Of a DNA stretch of 64,000 bases, positions 12,901-24,900 are shown piece after piece. The first letter of the stretch is position 1, and every line of letters starts with the position of its first letter. Location: NCBI GenBank assembly GCA_024291935.2, contig CM044316.1, positions 8,362,501 to 8,426,500 of the forward strand, written 5' to 3'. Below the pieces are notes generated by a model. That model saw only the letters and a list, made by a program, of their open reading frames with translations. It searched no databases and had not been told where the DNA came from. A program made the translations under genes and the position numbers. The stretch comes from Okapia johnstoni. Lineage: Eukaryota; Chordata; Mammalia; Artiodactyla; Giraffidae.

Positions 12901-15900
12901 GCATAATACTCCCTGTCAGTGGTTCTGGACCTGCACTGTCCAGTGTTATAACCAGGAGCCAACTAGAGTTATTGAGCATTTGAAGTATGTGAGTCTGAAT
13001 TGAGATTTTTGAAGGGTTAGCATTTCCAGATTTAGAATTAGTATTTCCAGACTTTGAAGACTTTGTAAAAAAAAACAATGTGTTAAGCATCTCAATAATT
13101 TTATAGTGATTACATATATTGATTTATATTGACACATTAAATGATATTATTTTGAATGCATGCTAAGTCACTTCAGTCATTTCTGACTGTTTGTGACACT
13201 CTGGGCTATAGCCCGCCAGGCTCCTCTGTCAATGGGATTCTCCAGGCAAGAATACTGGAGTGGGTTGCCATGCCCTCCTCCAGGGGATCTTCCCGACTCA
13301 GGGATCGAACCTGCATCTCTTTTGTCTCCTGTGTTGGCAGGCAGGTTCTTTACCACCAGTGACACCTGGGAAGCCCTATTTTGAATATAGAGGGCTAAAT
13401 AAAATAGGTTCCTAAAATTGACTTGATCTGTTTCTTTTCCTTTTTTTAATGTGGTAGTAGAAAATTTCAAATTATTAATACATAAGTGATTTACATGATA
13501 ATTCTCTTGGTCAGTGTCATTCTAGTACATGGAATTATTTTAGTTGCAGGTACCTCCCACATCTGTGAAATCTGAATTGAGACAAAGTATTTATTCTTGC
13601 ATAGACACGTGGAATTAATTACTAAGACTACATAATTCAATTAGAAGGAAAATTTTTATATAATCCATTGCCTTCTCGCATTCTCTGCTCAAACTCTTAA
13701 AGGCAGGAGGGTTAATAGCCAGACATAGCCAACTCTGTTTAGAAAGTAAGAGTTGAAAGAAATCCTGCCATTGTTTCACAACATAGGTGAACCTTGAGGG
13801 CATTATGGCTAAGTGAAGTAAGTCAGACAGAGAAAGACAAATACCGAATGATCTCATCTATACGTGGACTCTGAGAAAACCAAGCTCACAGAGACGAAGG
13901 ACAGATTGCTGGTTGCCAGGGACGGAAGGTCAGGGAAACAGGTAATCATGATCAAAGGTTACAAGCTTCCAGTTACAGGATGAATGAGCTCTGGGGATGT
14001 AATGGAGAGAATGATGACTCTAGTTTAACAATACTGTATTGTATATTTGAAAGTTACTGAGAGAGTAGCTTTTAAAAGTTCTCACCACAAAATGCAAATT
14101 GTAATTATGTGAAATGATGGATATTAACCTGGTTGCAGTAATCATTTTCTAATAGATACATATATCAATCATTACACTGCATACCTCAAACTTACACAAT
14201 GCTATATACCAAATCTCAAGAAAACTAGAAAAATTAATATTTTTTAAATTTTAAGAAAACAGAAATGAAGTGAGGGAAGATGAAGAAACATAGATTTTCT
14301 CCATCTGATGCATGAAATCTAGGAATGAAATTTTTGATGTAGGGCATGGGACAGCAGGAATGGAGTGAGATATCTAGGGATGGTCCAGTGGATTATCAAA
14401 GGAGATAGAGCCCCCAAACAGGAGAGCATCCAACTCATCTCCTTGGCCCAATCAAATGATGCTCTGGACATCCTTGAGACCAAAAAAAAAAAGATAGAGA
14501 GAGACTGAAGGCTGACTTTCTTCTGTCTCCTGGTGATGTTCCTTCCCTACACTAGCCCTGTCATTGCATGAGCAATTATTGCGTTGTAAGAGGTCAAGGC
14601 AGAATTGATGTAGAAATCAGGGAAATCTGACTTAGAGAGTACTTGGAAGAAAACTTTAAGTTGGTCTTATACTCTTTTTCTATTTGACTTCCATGGTGGA
14701 GGACAAAGTCCTGAAACCAGTAACATCTTGTAAAATTCTGACTCCCAGAGAGAGAGATGAGCTTGTTTTCTGTTATGTGGAATCCCAGTAGAACTGGGAC
14801 TCTAGGGGCAGGTATACTGGTGGTCATGCTCTTCACTTAAGATAGAAATCACCTGATCCTTCTTAAGCCATGGTGTCACCAGCCAAGGCTGACACTCAGA
14901 GTTGTCCCTGCCAAGGAACAACATGATGAGCCTGTTCTATTTTCAGGAGAAGCCCAGGGTCAAGAAGATCTTCTGCGTCTACTGGAAAGGCACAAAGGAG
15001 GGCGGCCGCTGGTCCAAGGATGGCTGTGCTCTGATACAAGCAAACAAGACTCACACGACATGCAGTTCCACTCACCTGTCCAGTTTCGCTGTTCTCATGG
15101 CCTTCCATGGCCAGGTAGGATGTAACTATTGAATTCCTCCAGCTAACCCCTTTTGAGACCCTTCTAGGTGGCCCTAGTGGTAAAGAACCTGCCTGCCAAT
15201 GCAGGAGATGTAACAGACGTGGGTTTGATCCCTGGGTTGGGAAAATCCGCTAGAGGAGGAAATGGCAACTCACCCCAATTCTTGCCTGGAAAATCCTATG
15301 GACCAAGGAGCCTGGCGGGCTACAGTCCATAGGATCGCAAAGAGTCAGACACAACTGAGCAACTAACACTATACACTACTAGGTGGGCATAAGTGCTAGA
15401 AAGAAAAGTTTAACAGACCAAGCCTGGAGTGATAGGAGAAGTGTACGGCTTTAGATAGAGTGATCAGAGGAGAATGAGCTATTCAAGCTGAAATCTGAGT
15501 ATTAAGTCAGCAGTGTCACAATGTGGATGAATCTCAAAAATATCACACTGGGTGTTAGACACAAAGGACCATATACTGTAGGATTCCACTTATGTGAAAT
15601 GTGTAGGATAGGCAAATCTGGCCTTCCCTGGTGGTCAGTGGTTAAGTATCTGCCTTATACAAGGGACACGGGTTTGATCCCTGGCCTGGGAGGATCCCAC
15701 ACGCTGAGGAGCAACTGAGCTTGTGCACCACACCAAGTGAGCTTGTGCTCTGGAGCCTACGAGCCGCAACTACTGAGCCCACACACCACAAGTACTAAAG
15801 GCGACTCGCCCTAGATCGTGTGCTCTGCAACAAGGGAAGCCACCCCTATAAGAAGCCCTCACACAGCAACAAGAGAGTCACCCCCACCTGCCACAACTAG

Positions 15901-18900
15901 AGAAAGCCCACAAGCAGCAATGAAGACCCAGCACAGTCAAATATAAAACAAAATTAAACAATAAATATTTACAATAGGCAAATCCATGAGACAGAGCAAA
16001 CAAACCCAATGTGTTCTAGAAAGAATAGAATGAATGAGAGGGAAGTGGGGAAAGTCTGGTTTGGAGAGAAGGGAGCAGGGGAAAAGTGTCAGACCACAAA
16101 TGCCATAGTCAGGAGTTTAGATTTCATTCAAATTGCAATGGAGAGACAATAGAGGATGTGCATCAGGATGCTACATAGTTATGTTATTAGAAAGTATCTC
16201 TGGCCCCTGAGTCAAGAATGGTCAGTGGTGCAGCAGAAGTAGCCCAGCAGAGAGATGATGGTGGTCAGGATTTGGATGGCAGCTGCAGAGTTGGTGGGGA
16301 AAGGTCAGACTTGACACATATCCTAAAGGTGGGTTCAGAGGACTTATTGATGACATAGGCTGGGTGACAGCACACAGGAAGTCTGCATCCCTCCCCTCAT
16401 TGCAGTGATACAGGTGGTCTGCCTATTTTGGGATGCCACATTCCAAGGGGTGGGAGAATATAATCCCAGGGCAGGAAAGCGTGACTGTGGTCTCCTCTCT
16501 GCTGGGTCCCAGAAGGAGGATCCCGCACTGACTGTGATCACCTACGTGGGGCTGAGCCTCTCTCTGCTCTGCCTCCTCCTGGCGGCCCTCACCTTCCTGC
16601 TGTGCAAAGCCATCCAGAACATCAGCACCTCGCTCCACCTGCAGCTCTCGCTCTGCCTCTTCCTGGCCCACCTGCTCTTCCTGACAGCCATCGACAGAAC
16701 TGAGAACAAGGTACTTATACTATTCCAGAATGTGCCTGCCTCAGGGGATGCTGAATTCATGGGGCTATGCTGCCTTGGACCCCTCAATGAAATAGCCTTG
16801 GGTCCTAGAGGGAGGATGCGTGGCGAGGTGAGCAGGCTGGCCTTATCAACCACCTTTACTTTCAACGACCGTGATCTAATAACAGTGCTTCTGAACTCAA
16901 TGCCAGTATAAAGGAGAGGTCCTGGGGTCATGCTCCACCCTAACAGACCCTCCTGGTGACACCTTCGTCCACCTGCAGGTGCTGTGCGCCATTATCGCAG
17001 GTGCCTTACACTATCTCTACCTGGCCTCCTTCACCTGGATGCTGCTGGAGGGCCTGCACCTCTTCCTCACTGCACGCAACCTGACGGTGGTCAACTACTC
17101 TGGTGTCAACAGGCTCATGAAGTGGCTTATGTTCCCCGTGGGCTACGGAGTCCCGGCTGTGATTGTGGCCATTTCTGCAGCCTCCAGGCCTCATCTTTAT
17201 GGAACACCTGATCGGTAAGATTGACTCTCATCCTGTGCCATGGACAGATGTGAGGGCAGTGTTATTGGCAGTGATTCACACAAACACAACAAATGCACTC
17301 TACTTTCCCTTTGAGTGTAAGGGCTCTAACTTCTTTCCCAGTGAGGCAGGGAAAGATGATGTGGAAAGTTCTGGAAGGAGGAAATTTTGCAGTTAGGTCC
17401 CAGCTTTATCCTTCCCATAATTTGTGACCTCAAGTCTTCAAGTCTCATGCTCAGTTGCTAAGTCATGTCCACCTCTGTGATCCCATGAACTGTAGTCTAC
17501 CAGGCTCCTCTCTCCATGGGATTTCCCAAGCAACAATACTGGAGTGGGTTGGCATTTGCTCCTTCATGGTATCTTCCCGACCCAGGGATCAAACCCATGG
17601 CTCCTGCCGTATATCCTGCATTACAGGTGGATTCTTTACCACCGGGCCACCTGGAAAGCCCCCTCAAGTCTCAGTGCCCTTGTTAGTGAAATGGGGATAA
17701 TAGTCATTTCCATGGTTCCCAACCTCAAAATACTGGTATGAAAATTCAACAGGTCTGTGCTTGTTAACCGTTTCATGTAGCAGTAACATATGGAAGTGAA
17801 CAATCAAGGCCTGCATTGTCATGAGCTGATATTTTCAAGAAACACTGGAAAAGTTCTCTGTTAGAAAAAGATGTCATTTCATGTCCATTTCATGTGCTTT
17901 CTCTGATCTCCCTTCGTGTCCCTTTTCCCATTGTTCCCAGATGCTGGCTCCACCTGGACCAGAAATTCATCTGGGCTTTCCTTGGACCTGTCTGTGCCAT
18001 TATCTGTGTGAGTGAATATGTGGCTCCAGTGTTCCTGACCCAAGCAGAAGCGCCAGACATGCTGGGTGCAGGATAGCACATGGGACACACATTTTCTCAG
18101 TTATATGGTTTGATTTTTCCACCTGCTACCAATTCAAACCCATGTGCAGGGAGGTAGGGGGTGTGTGCAATTTACAGCAGACATGGTACATTTTGTTTAA
18201 TGGCTTTTCAATTTTTTCTTTCAGTATAGTTGCTTTACAATGTTTTCTTAGCTTCTCCTGCACAGCAAAATGAATGAGCCATACATATATATATATATGT
18301 CCCTTCCATTTTGGGTTTCCCTCCCATTTAGAAGACCACATTGCACTCTACAGTATGTTACCATAAATTAAATAGACACAGTACATTTTAACTTGTATTC
18401 TCCATGGTCTGTGTCACTCTTGCAGGTGAATTCTGTATTTTTTCTCATGGTTCTTTGGATTTTGAAAAGAAAACTTTCCTCTCTCAACAGTGAAGTATCA
18501 ACCATCCAGAACGTAAAGTAAGTTATGGTATTTTCTAAATAAAATGGTATTTTCTAACCCCCTTTTCTTCTACTCACTTCTTACTGGTCCCTCCTACATA
18601 TCCACAGAGACATATATGCACAGTCAGCCTCTAGGAACTAGCAAGGTCACTTCCATCTTCCACTGCCACAGTGAGAAGCTATAGTCAATGGCTGGGACTC
18701 AAAAAAAGAAAATGAGATAGAAGTTTATTTCATTCTCATGCCACAGAACAGAGCTCCACAGAGTGATCCAGGACTCAAGCTCTTTCTATTTTGTTGCCCC
18801 ACCAGCCCCTAGGATGTTGTATCCCATCCATGGGAAGGAAGTGACATGGAATTTGCAAGTTCCATATTTACTCATATCCCGTTGGTTAGACTTTGGTCAT

Positions 18901-21900
18901 GTGGTGACACCTAGCTGCAAAGGAGGCTGGAAAATGCAGTTTCCAACTGGGCAGGCATGTGTCCTTGATGAATCTCAGAAAGGAAAGAGATCTAACACTA
19001 AAAGGAAGAAGAGGAGGGACTTCCCTGCTGCAAAACACAAAAGGCAATAGTTCAGGAAGGATTTAGGTGAAAATATATTTTGTATAATACTGTTTCAAAA
19101 AATCGGGGACTATGAGTATTTTTTTTTATTTTGCAGCATCCATCTTTTTTTTAATTTATTTTTAAGTGGAGACAATTGCTCTACAGTGTTGTGTTGCTTT
19201 CTGCTGTACAACAATGTGAATCAGCCATGAGTATACATACATCCCCTCCCTCTTGAACCTCCCTCAATCCCCTTCATCCTACCCCTCTAGGTCATCACAT
19301 TAAGCTGATCTCTCTGTGCTATACAACAACTTCCCATTAACTATCTTACACATGGTAATGTATATGTTTCAATGCTACTCTCTCATTTGTCCCACCCTCT
19401 CCTTCCTCCCTGCTGTGTCCACAAATCTGTTCTCTATGTCTATGTCTCTATTCCTGCCCAGCAAATAAGTTCATCAGCACCATTTTTCTAGATTCCATAT
19501 ATATGCGTTAATATACGATATTTGTTTTTCTCTTTCTGACTTACTTCACTCTGTGTAACAGGCTCTAGGTTCATCCACTTCAGTTCAGCTGACTCTCATG
19601 TGTTCCTTTTTCTTGCTGAGTAATATTTCATTGTACCTTTGTTTTGTATGTTCCACAAATTTGTTATCTATTCATCTGTCAACGGACGTCTAGGTCGCTT
19701 CCATGTCCTGGATATTGTACTGTGCACCATCTGTCCTAATTTGAACTTGTAGTTTGCTGAGGTTTTCACTGTAATCACAAAAATAGCACATTTGTTACTT
19801 TTTTATTATTTGTCAAAAGTTTTCAAAATATATATTTAAAAGTGACAGCTGCTTGCTCCCAATTTTCCTACTACTTTACCAACCAGGAAATCCAGAGGTA
19901 AGAAACTGTATGATATGATGTGTCTGATATTTTCCCAGGCCTTTTTCTGTGCATTTTCTATAGAACAGACAGGCATACATACAATAGCATCACACTACAC
20001 AAGTTGTTCCTCAACTAGCTTTTCTCAGTTACATATTATATTTTAAAATTAGAGATATATAGATATATAAATAAGGTGACCTTGCATCTCAGTTTTCCTG
20101 GGATGGTCCCAGTTTATGTTTGCTGATGCATTATGTTTATTAATAGCATCCCTTTTTTATTGAAGCATAGTTAATTTAAAATGTTCTGTTACTTTCATGT
20201 GTACCACAAAGTGATTTGGTTACACACACATATATGTATATTCTTTTTCAAATTCTTTTCTATTATAGATTATTACAAGATAACGAATATAGTTCCCCTG
20301 AATTGCACCCCTTTTGATCGCAAAAGCCTTCCTGCTTGAATAACAAATTATAAGACCTCCCCTATCTGTAAGTGATATAGACAGAATGAGACAAAGAACT
20401 TTATAGTTTTAGAATGTTCTACATATGTATGGTACTAATTTTGGGCTTCTCAGGTGGCGCTAGTGGTAAAGAACCCACCTGCCAATGCAGGAAACACAGG
20501 TGATGAGGATTCGATCCTTGTGTTAGGAAGATCATCTGGAATAGGAAATGGTAACCCACTCCAATATTCTTGCCTAGAGAATCCCATGGACAGAGGAGCC
20601 TGATGGGCTACAGTCCATGGGGTTACAAAGAGTCAGATGTGACTCAAGCAACTTTGCATGTACAATTTTGTTCTACATACTGTCCTAAATATTTACCATA
20701 TGTTGTCTCAATATTTGCAGCAACCCTATGAAATAGGACTATTACAAATATTAGGGAACTGAGTTGTAGGAAAGTAGGAAAATTCCCTGACAGTGCAGGG
20801 GTTAGGACTCATCGCTTTCACTGCTATGGCCCAGCTTCGACCCCTGGTCAGGAAACTAAGATCTCCCAAGCTGCATGATATGGCCAAAAAAAAGGTGGGG
20901 GTGGGGGTGGAAAGAAAGCCATTAAGTAACTTGCCCAAGGTCACAAAATTAGTTAGTGCTGGCTTGGATTTAAAACATAGGCATTCTAGCTCCAGAGTGC
21001 TCACCATTAGCAACTATGCTGTAGGAATGGTCGCGATCATTATCAGGTTTCTTTACGTTATCAATTATTACTACCCAGGATGCTGACACTCAAAGCCACA
21101 GCTCAGCTCTTCATCTTGGGATGCACGTGGTGTCTGGGAATCCTGCAGGTGGGTCCGGGGGCCCACGTCATGGCCTACCTCTTCACCATCATCAACAGCC
21201 TGCAGGGTGTCTTCATCTTCCTGGTGTACTGCCTCCTCAGCCAGCAGGTAAACAGTGACCTCTTTCTTTTTATATATACAAATTAGTTCTGTCTATTCAT
21301 TTTTTTAAGTTTATTTATTTTTGGCTGCACTGGGTCTTCACCGCTTTGTGTGTGTGTGTGTGCGGGCTTTCTCTAGTTGCAGAGAGCTGGGCCTACTCTA
21401 CATTGGAGGAGTTTCTCATCACCGTGGCTTCTCTCGTTGTGAAGCACAGGCTCTAGGATGCTCGGGCTTCAGTAGTTGCAGCATGCAGGCTCAGTTGCTC
21501 CATGGCATGTGGAATCTTCCCAGACCAGGGATTGAACTGATGTCCCCCGTATTGGCAGGTGGATTCCCATCCACTGTACCACCAGGGAAGTCCAGCAGAT
21601 GCTGTTGATGGCCCTCTCATATCCCTTTGGCATTCTATTCTACATGCCCATGGTTGTTTATTATAAACACCAGTGACTCTGTGCCCCTGGGCTTCTTACT
21701 GCCCACAAGACATGCCTGGTTCATGCATAGGACAAGCTAGTATTTCCAGAGAATAGTGATCCTTGAAAGCAGCCTCAGCCAATGACTGATGGGTGCTAGT
21801 AGACAGATGCCCCAGCTCCCTTGTCTCTGAGGTGAATAACCCTGAAGTATGTCCTATGCTCTCTCCACAACACCCCAGGGACACTGAACCCCAGCTCTCC

Positions 21901-24900
21901 CAGTAGAAACACAGAATGAACAATCATACATCTTTTGTTAGCTGTCTTTCTTTCCCTGTCTCGCTTTTGCACGGATCTACTGGTGTTTCTTGGACATACC
22001 TGTTGCTCAGTTGTTCAGTTGTGTCTGACTCTTTGCAACCCCATGGACAGTAGCCCACCAAGTTCTCTGTCCATGGGATTATCTCAGCAAGAATACTGGA
22101 GTGGGTTGCTACTTAATCCTCCAGCAGATCTCCCAACCCAGGTATCAAACCTGCATTGACAGGTGGATTCTTTACCACTTAGCCACCTGGGAAGCTCCTC
22201 TGGGTGTTCGTATTTGTGTTCATGTTCAGTTGTTCAGTTGTGTCTGACTCTTTGGGACCCTATGGACTGTAGCCTACCAGGCTCTTCTGTCCATAGGATT
22301 TTCCAGGCAAGAATACTAGACCAGGTTGCCATTTCCTACTCCAGTGGATCTTCCCAATCCAGGAATCAAACCCGTGACTCTTGTGTCTCCTGCATCGGCA
22401 GGTAGATTCTTTATCACTAGAGCCATCTGGGAAGCCCTGAGAGCTAGACTGAGGAATTTTCTTCCTCAATTTTCTTCTATCCTATTCCTTTGTATATGCA
22501 TACTTTGTCAATTTTCCATGACAAATGTGTATTCTGTAATATGAAAAAAATTATTGTGGTAAATCATACATAACAAAATTCACCATTTTAATCTTGTTAA
22601 TTGTACAGATCAGTAGCATTAGGTACATTCACACTGTCATGCAACCATCACCACCAACCATTCTAGAACTTTTTGATCATCCCAAACTGAAACCCCGTAT
22701 CCCTTAAACAATAATGCTGTATTCTCCCCTGCCAAGCTCCTGGTAATCACTACTCTACTTTCTGTCCCAGTTAATTTGACTATTACAGGTTCTCAACATG
22801 TAGAATCATACAATAGTTGTCCTTTGGTGTCTGGCTTATATATTTCCTGGTGGCTCAAATGGTAAAGAATCTGCCTTCAGTGCAGAAGACCCAGGTTCAA
22901 CCTGTGAGTTGGGAAGATCCCCTGGAGAAGGAAATGGCTACCTACTCCAGTATTCTTGCCTGGAAAATCCCGTGGACAGAGGAGGCTGGCGAGCTACAGT
23001 CCGTGGGGTCTCAAAGAGTCAGACACAAATGAGTGACTAACAGTCTTTTTTAACACATATATTTCACTCAATGTAATGTCTCCAAGGTTTATCCATGTTG
23101 TAGCCTGTTTCAGAATTTTATTCCTTTTTAAGGCTAAATTACATTCCATCGTATGCATATACCACATTTTGTAGGAAAAGGTTTTTTCATAATGTTCCCA
23201 TCCTCTTCCTAACTCACTGACATTTCTCTTCTCCAACATTAACAAAAATAATCCTGGTATTTTCTTTGATATTCCAGGTCCAAAAGTGGTTTGGCGAGAT
23301 CATCAAATCTAAATCTGAGTCTGAGACTTACACACTTTCCAGCAGGTTTGGTCCTGACTCAAAACCCAGTGAGGTAAGACTTGTGACTTATTCTACTGTG
23401 TCACCCCTTGACACCCCAAACTTCCTCTCCTTGTCTTAGAACAAGCTCCCTTTCATGCCGAGTATGGGGAGGAGTTCTTTTCCTGATGACTTTGCATTCC
23501 TCATTCCCATCATGTTGTTTCTCACTGTGTCTTTCTTGCTCACTAATAGTGCCTAATCTGGCTATTGTATTAATATATTCTCATCATTCTAAGTATGGGA
23601 TAGTTAGGAAATTTGAGATTGACATGTACACACTGCTATATTTAAAACGGATAACTAATAAGGATCTACTTATTATACACAGGGAACTCTGATCGATGTT
23701 ATGTAATAACATAAATGGGAAAATGATTTGAAAAAGAATAGATACATTCATATATATATATAACTGAATCAGTTTGCTGTGATCCTGAAACTAACACAGC
23801 ATTGCCAATCAACTATGGTAGTGGTGGTGGTTTAGGGGCTAAGTCATGTCCAACTCTTTGTGATCCCTTGAACTCTAGCCTGCCAGGCTCCCCAGTCCAT
23901 GGGATTTCCCAGGCAAGAATACTGGAGTGGGTTGCCATTTCCTTCTGCAGGTGATCTTCCCAATCCAAGTATTGAACCCACATCTCCTGCTTGGCAGGTG
24001 AATTCTTTACCACTGAGCTACCTGGGAAGCCCCAATATAAAATTAAAAGCTTTTTAAAAAATAAAATAGATAACTAATAAGAACCTGCTGTATAGCACAA
24101 GGAACTCTACTCAATACTGTAATGATTTATGGGAATAGAATCTAAAACATGGATACAAGGACTTCCCTGGCAGTCCAGTGGTTAAGACTCCGTGTTTCCA
24201 ATGCAGGGGCCACAGATTCGATCCCTGGTCAGAGAACTAAGATACTGCATGCCGTGTGGCGTAGCCAGATTTTTTTTTAAGTGGATACATGTATAACTGA
24301 TGCATTTTGCTGAACAGGAGAAATAAACACAACATTGTACATGAACTATAGTCCAATAAAAATTAATTTTTTTTAAAGTATGGGTAAAACATATCACCAG
24401 CACCACTACCATCTAAAGCAGAATCCTTTAGGGGGAGACTTACAATCACAGACATAGCAGAGTGGTCATCGTCCCCCGAAATATGGCTGTTTCAAAAAGA
24501 GGTGGACTTGAGCCCCATGCAGGTAGTGGATACTACAGAAAGGGATCCAGAAGAGGAAGCCCACCCCAGATGTTCTAGAGGAGGAGTGCATGCAATAATG
24601 GGACCTTCCTGGGAGAGGAAACGGTCTTGTTAGAAACAGAACCTCTCTAGAACTTGGTTGTTGGTTTTTTGTTCTTCCACTGAGCTAACTCAGGATTGAT
24701 GGCACCAAGGAATGCGCTCCCAGTACTACCTGAGACTTCTCTCCACAGTTGACCCCTAATTGATCTTTTATAGAAATGAGAGCACATACTTGTAAGAAGG
24801 TATGTCACTGGACAGGCTCCAAAGATTCTAATCCATAAAAATTCTCCCAGTCTCATTTGGCTTTATGTCTTCCATGTACATGCCTACCACATCTGCTAAC

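Noticed and set aside
16542..16931. 129-codon open frame on the - strand
   Set aside because: It is the shadow of the GC-rich ADGRE3 TM1-TM2 exon, whose + strand frame has clear membrane helices and splice sites.
22000..22440. Regularly repeated blocks that could look like an array
   Set aside because: They are two full-length Bov-tA SINEs side by side, about 200 bp each, not short repeats with unique spacers.
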